Position numbers and translations under genes: made by a program. Positions 17,135 through 24,424 of a stretch of 24,711 nucleotides of DNA are shown one piece after another; positions within the stretch are counted from its first letter, which is position 1, and each line of letters starts with the position of its first letter. Source of the DNA: JAFARZ01 sp035651595 (GTDB taxonomy: Bacteria > Actinomycetota > Actinomycetes > Streptosporangiales > Streptosporangiaceae); assembly GCA_035651595.1 (NCBI GenBank), contig DASRFJ010000067.1, forward strand, positions 1 through 24,711. Direction: 5' to 3'. A model generated the notes under the pieces. The model was not told the origin of the DNA, made no database searches, and worked only from the letters and a program-made list of their open reading frames with translations.

Positions 17135-18055
17135 TCACCGGCCCGAAAACGACAGGTCCGAAACGACCGTCAGCACACGGTCACGGACGCGGGTGTCCGC
17201 AGCCCCGAGCACGTTCACGGCTCGCTGCTGGTGGTCGGCGGCTAGCTGCCGCGCCGCATGCAGCCCGCCAAGGTCGACCACCATCCGCCGCACCACGGGA
17301 ATGTCGTCCGCCGCGAGGTCGGGAGACAGCAGCAGTTCCGCCAGGCCGCCACTCGCATCCGCCGCCAGCGCGTACAGCGTCGGCGCGCCGAACAGGCCGC
17401 GCAGGTGATCGAGCCCCGTTGGCTTGCCGGCCTGGCCGGCGTCGAGGTCGAGGCAGTCGTCGAGGATCTGGAACGCGATCCCGAAGCTGAGCCCGAACGA
17501 GCCGAGCAGCCGGCCGGTCTCCGGGTCGGTGTCGCCCGACGCCGCGCCCAGCAGGCAGCTCAGCTGGAACAGCTCCCCGGTCTTGCGGGCCGCCAGCTCG
17601 GTGTAGTCCTCGATCGTCAGCGAGGTGTCAAACGCGCGTTCCACGTCGAGCACCTGCCCGTACGAAAGGCCCGAGCAGGCACGTGCCGTCAGCAGATCGG
17701 CGCCGCCGCCGATACTGGCCGCCTCCATCCCGGCGAGTGCGAAACAGGCCAGGCCGGCCAGCGTCGCCTGCTCGGGCCCGGCAACCGTGTGCGCAGCGGG
17801 CGCGCCGCGCCGGGTAGCTGACCGGTCCACCACGTCGTCATGCAGCAGCGAGGCCAGGTGAATCAGTTCCACGACGGCCCCGAGCCTGGCGACTAGCTCC
17901 GGGTCCGCACTGGCCTCGGGGGCGCATGCCTGCACGAGGGCGGCCCGCAGTCCCTTGCCCGGCCGGAACACGAGCGGCATCGCCAGCCCGCGCAGTGGCT
18001 CGGCAAGTCCGCCGACGAGCTGTTTCAGCCTGGCAGTCACCCATGCCCGGAACAT
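17135..18055 (-). CDS. Polyprenyl (probably geranylgeranyl-type) diphosphate synthase
   Basis: This 306-residue trans-prenyltransferase condenses allylic diphosphates with isopentenyl diphosphate. It has FRPGKGLR near the start, a first aspartate motif DDVVD (73-77) followed by RRGAPAAH, and a second motif DDCLD (199-203) in FQILDDCLDLD. The chain length of the product cannot be predicted safely. The usual LAGDYL segment between the motifs reads LAGLACFALAG, so its aspartate is missing. ATG at 18055 is preferred; TTG at 18064 is possible and coincides with the predicted transcript start, so the message may be nearly leaderless. Its product is a plausible substrate for the reductase encoded two genes downstream. 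Confidence 0.9.
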   Translation of the reverse strand: MFRAWVTARLKQLVGGLAEPLRGLAMPLVFRPGKGLRAALVQACAPEASADPELVARLGAVVELIHLASLLHDDVVDRSATRRGAPAAHTVAGPEQATLAGLACFALAGMEAASIGGGADLLTARACSGLSYGQVLDVERAFDTSLTIEDYTELAARKTGELFQLSCLLGAASGDTDPETGRLLGSFGLSFGIAFQILDDCLDLDAGQAGKPTGLDHLRGLFGAPTLYALAADASGGLAELLLSPDLAADDIPVVRRMVVDLGGLHAARQLAADHQQRAVNVLGAADTRVRDRVLTVVSDLSFSGR

Positions 18056-18070
18056 CGAGTCCAAGCCTCG

Positions 18071-18114
18071 AGACTGGCAGTGGCCACTGTCACGCCACTG
18101 TCATCGCGCTCCCG
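18071..18114 (-). promoter_or_regulatory. SARP-type promoter of the prenyl synthase gene
   Basis: Heptamers CGGGAGC (18108-18114), TGACAGT (18097-18103) and TGACAGT (18086-18092) at 11-bp steps are followed, after 9 nt, by CAGTCT (18071-18076). TGCCAGTCTCGA matches the site at 17079. This is the most regular of the three sites. Confidence 0.72.
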
Positions 18115-18374
18115 AGGAAGCCCGCCCCAAGTCGCTGATGCGAGGCGTGCGCACAACTGGCTCTTCAGTTAAGGATGGCGTTACAGTTCGCGATTTATCA
18201 TCATAATTACCGGCGGGCACACATGGCTGATTCTTCGGTTATGCAGATCTATCTCTTTCGGGTATTGCCGTCTTTAGCGGCAGTCACGCATGGTTAGCGC
18301 ATGTATCAGATTCCCGCGATTCGATCTTTAATGACGGCAAATCCAGAAAGAGAAACGCAAGCAGGAGGGAAATC
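18115..18374 (+). other. Divergent intergenic region with AT-rich leader of the DUF642 gene
   Basis: I see no gene here. The stretch is clearly richer in AT than its surroundings, especially 18181-18210, and probably holds the promoter for the gene at 18375, though no convincing -35/-10 pair was found. A small TGCCG/CGGCA hairpin lies near 18267-18283. AGGAGG at 18363-18368 is a strong ribosome site 6 nt before the start. Confidence 0.5.
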
Positions 18375-19031
18375 ATGACTGATGGCAACAGCCGCCGCAG
18401 AAGGCGGCGGGGCCTGCTCGCAAGCGCGGCGGTGATAGTCATGTCCTGCGGCATCGGCGCTGTCGCGGCCACCCCCGCCCATGCCGGGACCGGGACCCCT
18501 TTCAGCGACGGCAGTTTCGAAACGCCGGTGGTGACACCGGGCACCTTCACGGATGTCAGCCAGGGGCAGTCCATCGGACCGTGGACAGTCACGGCAGGCC
18601 TGGTCGACCTCATCGGCGCAGGGTACTGGCAAGCGGCCGACGGGGTTCAGTCCGTTGACCTGAACGGCCAGACCGCCAGCATTCCCGGCGCAGCCGGAGC
18701 GGTCTCCCAGACCTTCGCCACGACCCCGCTTTTCGCATACGAGGTGAGCTTCGCGCTCGCCGGGAACCCCCTTTCCCAGGGCGACCCGACGGCCGGGCCG
18801 CTGACCAAGACGGGACAGGCCCTCATCAACGGGCAGGTCGTGAAGGAGTTCTCGTTCAACGTCACCGGGAAAAGCCCGGCGAACATGGGATATGTAACAG
18901 AGGAATTCACGTTCCTCGCGACAGGAACATCGACCACGCTGGAGTTCGCTAGCACCAATCCAGGCGAGGGCGGCCCCGTCATAGACAACGTCCGCGTCCA
19001 AAGCTGCCTGCTCGTGATCTGCCTCAACTAA
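18375..19031 (+). CDS. Secreted DUF642 / choice-of-anchor-C family protein
   Basis: This 218-residue protein has a basic start (SRRRRRRGLL), a hydrophobic stretch and a TPAHA cleavage site, so it is exported. The mature part is a galactose-binding-like beta domain with family signatures: DGSFETPVV, GPWTV, VDLIGAGYWQAADGVQSVDLNG, FALAGNP, TGKSPANMGYVTEEF and a closing GPVIDNVRV. Related proteins bind cell-surface polysaccharide in plants; the bacterial role is open. A CLLVIC motif ends the protein. It is the only plus-strand gene in this half and is divergent from the prenyl synthase gene, with no SARP-type site on its own side. The start is supported by AGGAGG. Confidence 0.88.
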   Translation: MTDGNSRRRRRRGLLASAAVIVMSCGIGAVAATPAHAGTGTPFSDGSFETPVVTPGTFTDVSQGQSIGPWTVTAGLVDLIGAGYWQAADGVQSVDLNGQTASIPGAAGAVSQTFATTPLFAYEVSFALAGNPLSQGDPTAGPLTKTGQALINGQVVKEFSFNVTGKSPANMGYVTEEFTFLATGTSTTLEFASTNPGEGGPVIDNVRVQSCLLVICLN

Positions 19032-19145
19032 GGCCTGGAAATCGCTCTCGCTGTCCGTCAGGCAGCTAATCAAAGAGCACTGTCGGCAACGCGGCCGCAT
19101 CGTAACTATTCACGCAGCGTAAAAGGCCAGAATATTCGAACAAGT

Positions 19146-19577
19146 AGACGATCTACTATATCCTGCTGGAGTATATAGCTCATGATCAGATCACGAAGGG
19201 TTTTACGTGCTCTAGGATCCTGGTGGCGTATTCTCCTGGGCTTCGGATGTGCCGGCCCGGCCATCTGCCGGCAGCCCCTGATGGCGACTGGAACTGGCGT
19301 GCGGCATGGGGCTGGCGATGCGCCAGCGCGCCGCCTGGCTCTGCATCAATGTGGTGGATTTCCCTATCGTGGTGGATTGACCTTTGAAAACGAGGGTCAG
19401 CCCGCCACAAAGGGGTAATCCGCCACGTTGTTCGAGATTTTCGTCGCCAGCGGGCCGCCCGCGAGCGCCGGTCGCCTCGCCGCAGGACCCTGAATAAGCC
19501 ACCAGGATCCTCTAGGCCATAAAACCCTTCGTGATCAGATCACGAACTAGATACCCTTGAGGGGTATATAGATCGTT
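19146..19577. mobile_element. MITE-like element with long imperfect terminal inverted repeats
   Basis: The left arm (about 19146-19227) and right arm (about 19498-19577) are inverted copies of each other. The best block is GATCACGAAGGGTTTTA, identical in both, followed inward by GGATCCTGGTGGC. The interior encodes nothing convincing and contains a second palindrome (19349-19429). A degraded relative lies at 6535-6715. The flanks (19032-19145 and 19578-19754) hold no gene, only the motif at 19629. The structure fits a non-autonomous element or a decayed insertion sequence. Confidence 0.65.
19349..19429. repeat. Inner palindrome of the MITE-like element
   Basis: Arms of about 35 nt (outer AA-Y-GTGG-Y-GGATT, inner TGACC) flank a short A-rich loop. 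Most arm differences are transitions, so an RNA hairpin would still pair through G-U. The same 81-82 nt structure recurs at 6617-6698. Each arm carries GTGG twice, a sub-repeat typical of transposon ends. Confidence 0.7.
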
Positions 19578-19628
19578 CACTCTTTCGAATACTTTCCTCT
19601 ACGCTTGGCGAACAGTTACCTGATCCGG

Positions 19629-19648
19629 GGGTAAGTGTCCGCAATAAT
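19629..19648 (+). repeat. Single copy of GGGTAAGTGTCCGCAATAAT
   Basis: It is identical over 20 bp to both arms of the inverted repeat at 3258-3310, and the match continues as CTGG beyond the left arm's complement. It lies about 50 nt right of the MITE-like element and 107 nt left of the ThrE stop codon. A loosely similar CATATGCGGATA block follows, as one also does near 3355. Confidence 0.75.
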
Positions 19649-19754
19649 CTGGCGCGCCTGGCGATGCGCCCGACATATGCGGATAAGGTGCGATTTGCGG
19701 GCGTGGACAGGTCATAGCAGACCTAGGCCGGGCGGCATGCCATGAGCACACGAG

Positions 19755-21155
19755 TCAGCGGGCGCGGCGGCGGGCGCGGGAGGCCTGGCTGACCAGACGG
19801 CGATACGCGGCGTCGGGACGGATCCGCGTGGCGTGTCTGGCCGCGCCGTTCACCGGCGCGGTGAGGGCGGGCGGCGAGGTCACCACCGGCGACCTGATCG
19901 GCGGCGGCGCGTCCAGCCATGAGGATGGCTTGGCGGCGGTCTGCAGCAGGCTGGCGCCCACCATCATGCCGAGGGAGATCGCCACGATCGTGAGCAGCGC
20001 CTGGGTCACGTCGTTCAGGCTGGCCTTGCTGCCGAGCAGGACGAGCTGCGACACGCCGGTCAGGCCGAGCGCCCCCGGCACCAGCATCCAGAACGAGGGC
20101 AGGAACGTCACCTGGGCCGGCGGCCCGCCGCGCTGCGACTGGGCGAAGTACGCGGCGGGGGTGACCACCAGGCCGCCGAGGAACGCCCCGGCCAGCCCGC
20201 CGGCCAGCGCGGTTCCGGTCGCCTGCGCGCCCCACACCGCGAACAGCACGAGCAGCAGCCAGGGCAGCGATCTGGCCGGCGCCGAGAAGTGCAGGAAGAA
20301 GCCGAGGCCCACGAGGACCACGCCCACCCACGGCGACCACGCGCCGAGCGGCGCGCCGGCCGCCTCTGTGGCGGGCGCGCCGATCACATGGTTGCCCACC
20401 AGCATGCCGAACGCGAGCAGCAGCAGCACGTTGAGGCCGTAGACCAGCCGGGAGGTGCCGGCGATCATCTCCCCCGCGGCCAGTTCCATGCTGCCGATGG
20501 TCAGCGCGGTGCCCGGCAGCAGCGTCACCAGGGCCGGGATGATCAGCCGGTTGGCTTCGGCGACGTGCAGTTGCGCGGCGAGCACCACCGCGACGACCGT
20601 GACAAGCAACGCGGCGACCGCCGGCAGCGCCTCGGTGAGAATGCTGAAGACGCTCGCGGCCAGCTTCAGCACACCGACCAGGAGCCCGAGCGCCGCGTAG
20701 CAGAGCAGCGCCTTCGGCTCCGGGTTGGTGATCATGCCGAGCCCGGTGACCAGGATCATGTGGCCGAGGACAGTGGCCAGCGGAGAGCGGCGGGACGGCG
20801 CCTCGAAGATCTTCCCGATCTGCCTGGCCGCCTCTTCCGGCGCGGGCTGGTGCGGACTGCCGCTGTCCTTGACGGTGGCGAGCAGGTCGTAGACCGCGCT
20901 GATCTGGTCCAGCCGCAGCGTGCCGCCGCTGGCCGGCGCGAAGTCGATGGCCGTCACGCCGTGCTGGGTGATGCGGACGAACACGCCGGTGGGCAGCACG
21001 AAGAACCTGACGCCGGACACCCCGTACGCCTTGGCCACGTCGTCCAGGTGCGCGGCGACCCGGCTGGTCGCCTCGCCGCTCATGCACAACGCGGTGCCGA
21101 GCAGCCGCAGCAGGTTCGTCAGCCCCGAGGCACTCGGCTCAGTGCCATCCCCCAC
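19755..21155 (-). CDS. thrE: ThrE-type threonine/serine exporter
   Basis: This is a 466-residue membrane protein. The N-terminal 120 residues are the soluble ThrE domain (LLGTALCMSGEATSRV, AYGVSGVRFFVLPTGVFV). About ten hydrophobic segments follow from residue 130 to 420, then a basic tail. Members export threonine and serine by proton antiport, though actinobacterial relatives may carry other small molecules. GTG at 21155 begins 1 nt after the MHYT stop codon, so the two genes are probably cotranslated. A GTG at 21197 would overlap the MHYT gene by 41 nt. Symbol given by family resemblance only. Confidence 0.85.
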   Translation of the reverse strand: MGDGTEPSASGLTNLLRLLGTALCMSGEATSRVAAHLDDVAKAYGVSGVRFFVLPTGVFVRITQHGVTAIDFAPASGGTLRLDQISAVYDLLATVKDSGSPHQPAPEEAARQIGKIFEAPSRRSPLATVLGHMILVTGLGMITNPEPKALLCYAALGLLVGVLKLAASVFSILTEALPAVAALLVTVVAVVLAAQLHVAEANRLIIPALVTLLPGTALTIGSMELAAGEMIAGTSRLVYGLNVLLLLAFGMLVGNHVIGAPATEAAGAPLGAWSPWVGVVLVGLGFFLHFSAPARSLPWLLLVLFAVWGAQATGTALAGGLAGAFLGGLVVTPAAYFAQSQRGGPPAQVTFLPSFWMLVPGALGLTGVSQLVLLGSKASLNDVTQALLTIVAISLGMMVGASLLQTAAKPSSWLDAPPPIRSPVVTSPPALTAPVNGAARHATRIRPDAAYRRLVSQASRARRRAR

Positions 21156-21156
21156 A

Positions 21157-21963
21157 TCACCGCACGTTATCAGTTGTGCGCGGCTTGCCGCCGGCACGGA
21201 TGCGCTCGCTGAGGCTGGCGTCCTCGCGGATCTCGTCCTCCGACGGGGACAGCGCGATCACCAGCGTCATCAAGAACGTGGCGACGCTGACCCCGAGCAG
21301 CAGCGGAAGCAGGAAGCTCTCGGCCGACTCGCCCGACATGGTCATCGTGCCGGTGCCCGGGTAAACCCGCATCGCGGCCATTCCGGTGTAGTGCATACCG
21401 GTCACCGCGACGCCCATGACCAGCGAGGCGGCGATGGTGGAGCCGAGCCCCTTGACCCGCAGCCCGGCCCACAGCGCGGCGGTGCCGGCCACGATCGCGA
21501 TCAGCACCGAGACCGCGACCAGCGGCACGTTGTACTCCTGCCGGTCGTCCATGCTCATCGCGTTCATCCCGACGTAGTGCATGGTCGCCACGCCGATGCC
21601 GATGATCACGCCGCCGGCCAGGATCGGCAGCGGGCCGCCGTCGCTGTAACCGACGATGAACAGCCCGACGCCCACCACGAGAACCGCGAGCAGCATGCTG
21701 ATCAGGGTCTCCGGCACGCTGTAGAGCATCGTCTGGCCGGGGATCGTGAAGCCGAGCATCGCGATGAAGTGCATGACCCAGATGCCGGTCGCACCCACCG
21801 CCACCGACGCCACGATCAGCCAGGCCGCCTTCGCCGGGCCGGCGTGCGCGCGAGCACGGGTGATACAGCGCAGGCCGAGAAACGCGCCCAGGCAGGACAG
21901 CAGGTACGCAAGGCCTGGATTCAGTATACCGTACGAGAAATTGTGCACAGTCACAGTTGGCAC
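21157..21963 (-). CDS. MHYT-domain membrane sensor protein
   Basis: This 268-residue protein has about seven membrane segments and the repeated MHYT signature: MHFIAM (64-69), MHYVGM (128-133) and MHYTGM (190-195). The paired His/Met residues are thought to bind copper and sense oxygen, CO or NO. There is no attached GGDEF, EAL or kinase domain, only a short charged tail of about 40 residues, so it must signal through a partner or be a simple sensor. GTG 21963 has a G-rich stretch upstream. GTG 21948 would give MHNFSYG, closer to the usual family start. It is followed directly by the exporter gene. Confidence 0.9.
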   Translation of the reverse strand: MPTVTVHNFSYGILNPGLAYLLSCLGAFLGLRCITRARAHAGPAKAAWLIVASVAVGATGIWVMHFIAMLGFTIPGQTMLYSVPETLISMLLAVLVVGVGLFIVGYSDGGPLPILAGGVIIGIGVATMHYVGMNAMSMDDRQEYNVPLVAVSVLIAIVAGTAALWAGLRVKGLGSTIAASLVMGVAVTGMHYTGMAAMRVYPGTGTMTMSGESAESFLLPLLLGVSVATFLMTLVIALSPSEDEIREDASLSERIRAGGKPRTTDNVR

Positions 21964-21996
21964 GACAGCCCCCCCAGGGCACCCACGCTCCGATAC

Positions 21997-22020
21997 TTGG
22001 ACATATCATGACATGTCCAA
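21997..22020. promoter_or_regulatory. 24-bp near-perfect palindrome before the MHYT gene
   Basis: Half-sites TTGGACAT and ATGTCCAA flank ATCATGAC; only one base pair breaks symmetry. It lies in the 72-bp gap between the ParA stop (22036) and the MHYT start, 33 nt upstream of that start. No T-run follows, so an operator for a dimeric repressor is more likely than a terminator. Confidence 0.6.
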
Positions 22021-22035
22021 CGTTGTCCTGCGGGC

Positions 22036-22773
22036 TTACTGCATTAGTTGTGCCCACAGGTCGCGGTAGGCGCGCGCGGCCGCCGTACGGGGGGCGAACG
22101 CGGTGACCGGAGCACGCTCCACCGACATCCGCTCGATGAGCGAGAGAGCGGGGATGATCGTCGGTGAAACCACAGGTCGTTCGGACACTAGGGTCTTAAT
22201 GGTTTCCAGGTGCAGGCGCTTGCGGCGATCCACCATCGAGAAGAACGCGAGCACCCGCGGCTGGCGGCCGTTAAAGCCCGACACGAAGTCACTGAGCTGG
22301 TCCAATGTGCGGACCGAGAGCGTTGTGGGGATCAGCGGCACCACGAGAATGTCGGCGGCGTGCAGTACATTCTCCGAGACGAGGGAAATGCTCGGCGGGC
22401 AGTCGAGGAACACCACGTCGTATTCGGCGGCGAGCGGGGTCAGCAGGCGGGCGATCTTCTCGGTCGGGTGCTTCGCCGCGCCGCCAAGGAGGAGGTCCAT
22501 GTTGCGGTAGGTGAAGTCGGCCGGGAGCAGGTCGAGGCCGTCGAAGTCGGTGCCCTTGATGGCGTCGTCCAGCGTTTTCGTGCCGTTGATCAGGGCCTTG
22601 CCGCCGCCCTTGATCTTGGGTTTGACGCGGAACAGGAAGCTCGCGGCGCCCTGCGGGTCCAGGTCCCACAGGAGCGTGCGATTGCCTTCGGCGGCGGCGA
22701 GGTACGCGAGGTTGACCGCGGCGGTTGTCTTGCCCACGCCGCCCTTGATGTTGTACGTGGCGTAGATCTTCAC
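22036..22773 (-). CDS. ParA/MinD-type ATPase
   Basis: This 245-residue ATPase has the deviant Walker A KGGVGKTT (10-17), Walker A' LLWDLDPQG (34-42) and Walker B DVVFLDCPPS (119-128). Such proteins position cargo (DNA, carboxysomes, granules, chemoreceptors) by ATP-dependent gradients on the nucleoid. No parB lies beside it, which argues against chromosome or plasmid partition. GTG 22773 overlaps the CHAD gene's TGA as GTGA, so the two proteins should be made in fixed ratio. The CHAD protein, whose relatives bind polyphosphate granules, is its likely cargo adaptor. Confidence 0.92.
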   Translation of the reverse strand: MKIYATYNIKGGVGKTTAAVNLAYLAAAEGNRTLLWDLDPQGAASFLFRVKPKIKGGGKALINGTKTLDDAIKGTDFDGLDLLPADFTYRNMDLLLGGAAKHPTEKIARLLTPLAAEYDVVFLDCPPSISLVSENVLHAADILVVPLIPTTLSVRTLDQLSDFVSGFNGRQPRVLAFFSMVDRRKRLHLETIKTLVSERPVVSPTIIPALSLIERMSVERAPVTAFAPRTAAARAYRDLWAQLMQ

Positions 22774-24386
22774 CGTGGCTGGCCTTCCAGGAGGGCGCGG
22801 AGCCGTTGCTCGCCGCTAGGGCCGGCGAACCTGGTGAACCGCTGGCCGAACTCGTCGCGGGCACGCTGCTGGCTGGCCGCGAGCCGGGCGGCTAGTTCAC
22901 CCATGGCCAGGAGAGTAGCGGCCGGCGGGCGAGAGCGTTCGTTCAGCATCTGCTCCGCCAGGTCGTGGATTTCCTCGCGCTGCACCTGGCTGTCCTGGAA
23001 CTCGCCGAGGCAGTCTTGCAGCTGCTTGAGGTCGCCGACGGCCTTGCGGTAGCCGGACGGTTCGTACAGCGGGGCGAAGAACTCCAGCAAGTAGCGCAGC
23101 TCCTTGCAGCGTTTGCGCAGGTCATGCAGCGATTCCGGGGCCGACTGCGCGGTGATCACACCGCCCCGCCTGACGATGACCCGGTACGCGCGGGCGGTCC
23201 GCTCGGCGGCCAGCGCGCTCGCCTTCGGCTGGCGGCGACCACGCTGTGACGGTGCGGCGGCCGCGCTGCCGGGGCGGGTGTCGAGAACCTCGCGGAGCGC
23301 CTTGTCCCAGTCGTGGGTGAGGGCGCGGAACCGGGTCGAGCGCAGGCCGCGAGTGAGCACGCGGAACTCTGCGGCACGGCGGCGGACGAGGAATTCGCGC
23401 AGCGGCTCGAGGTCGGACGGCGCGGCGGCGGTGAGGCTGGCGGCCAGGTCGTCGTGGCCAAGCAGGTGCACGTCCAGGTCGCGGACCGGGGTGGTCAGGT
23501 CGCCGAGCCACTTGAATTCGGCCCGGTAGTGGGCGGCCAGCTCCGACGGCAGCACGTCGCCGAGCAGCTTGATCGCGGCGCGGGTGCGGCGGACCGACAC
23601 GCGCAGGTCGTGCAGGAACTCGGTGTCGATGTCGCGGATGACGCCGTCCACATTGACGGTGAGCGTCGTGAGCAGGTCGAGCAGCACGGTCGCGACCGCG
23701 TGCGCGCCCGGCATCTGGGCGGTGATCGAGGCGGTGACCTTGCCGGTGTACTCGCCGGGCCGGTGGCCGGCCGCCTCGAGCGCAGCGGCGAAGACATCGG
23801 CACCGGCCAGGCGGGTGCCCGGGAGCTCGGCGATCAGGGCGGCGGCGCGGCGCGCCTGGGCGGGATAGCCGCGGACTTCGGCGATCGAGACCAGAGGCGG
23901 GAGGCTGACGGGGCTCACCGGACCGGAGGGGGCGGCGGTGACCGTGGTCCGGTCGGCGAGCAGGCGGGCGACGGTCTTGCCGTCCGCGTTGAGCAGCCGG
24001 AGCGCGGTACGGACGGTGACCGCCTTCGCCGCGGGCAGCAGCGCGCGCGGCGCGACGAGCCGGCTGATCACGTCCCGGATCGGGCCCTGCGGGAGACCGG
24101 CCGGGGCGACGGGACGTCTGGATTGCCAGCCGGGCGCGGGCTGCTCGGCGGTGAGCGCCTTAGTCGTGAGGATGAGGCGGCCGCCGCGTCTGGTCTGCTC
24201 GTGCTCGAGGGTGAATCCGGCGTCGTGCAGCCGCCAGTCGAACGTGTCGAGCCAGGTCCGCCGACGCGAGCCGCCGCCGGCCGTGCCGTGTTCCTCGATG
24301 ACGGTGAACGCCTGACCCAGCGCCGCCATCACGTCCGCGAGCGGATCACCATCGCCACCCAGCACGAAGGCCCGAAGCTCCCTCAT
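22770..24386 (-). CDS. CYTH-like/CHAD domain protein (polyphosphate-binding type)
   Basis: This 538-residue protein starts at ATG 24386 with GAGG 5 nt upstream. The open frame continues to 24596, but that part is poor coding sequence and contains the palindrome at 24411. Residues 1-150 resemble a CYTH domain (TWLDTFDWRLHDAGFTLEHEQ) but lack the N-terminal ExExK motif, so triphosphate chemistry is doubtful. Residues about 225-530 are a CHAD domain with conserved histidines H259 (LHDLRVSVRRTR) and H421 (LHDLRKRCKELRYLLEFF) and LKQLQDCLGEFQD. CHAD domains bind polyphosphate through basic helices. First gene of a run with ParA, MHYT and ThrE. Confidence 0.9.
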   Translation of the reverse strand: MRELRAFVLGGDGDPLADVMAALGQAFTVIEEHGTAGGGSRRRTWLDTFDWRLHDAGFTLEHEQTRRGGRLILTTKALTAEQPAPGWQSRRPVAPAGLPQGPIRDVISRLVAPRALLPAAKAVTVRTALRLLNADGKTVARLLADRTTVTAAPSGPVSPVSLPPLVSIAEVRGYPAQARRAAALIAELPGTRLAGADVFAAALEAAGHRPGEYTGKVTASITAQMPGAHAVATVLLDLLTTLTVNVDGVIRDIDTEFLHDLRVSVRRTRAAIKLLGDVLPSELAAHYRAEFKWLGDLTTPVRDLDVHLLGHDDLAASLTAAAPSDLEPLREFLVRRRAAEFRVLTRGLRSTRFRALTHDWDKALREVLDTRPGSAAAAPSQRGRRQPKASALAAERTARAYRVIVRRGGVITAQSAPESLHDLRKRCKELRYLLEFFAPLYEPSGYRKAVGDLKQLQDCLGEFQDSQVQREEIHDLAEQMLNERSRPPAATLLAMGELAARLAASQQRARDEFGQRFTRFAGPSGEQRLRALLEGQPR

Positions 24387-24410
24387 TATCACCTCACGTT
24401 CATCTTCCGG

Positions 24411-24424
24411 TAACGATATCGTTA
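24411..24424. promoter_or_regulatory. Perfect 14-bp palindrome TAACGATATCGTTA before the CHAD gene
   Basis: The dyad lies 24 nt upstream of the CHAD start, where it would overlap the promoter or first transcribed bases. Form and position fit an operator for a dimeric helix-turn-helix repressor of the TetR kind. No such regulator gene is visible in the window. Confidence 0.55.

Noticed and set aside
18267..18283. Short hairpin as a terminator or riboswitch
   Set aside because: Only a 5-bp stem, with no T-run and no conserved aptamer pattern.
19186..19502. Small frames within the MITE-like element
   Set aside because: They follow from the palindromic sequence and show no similarity to transposases.
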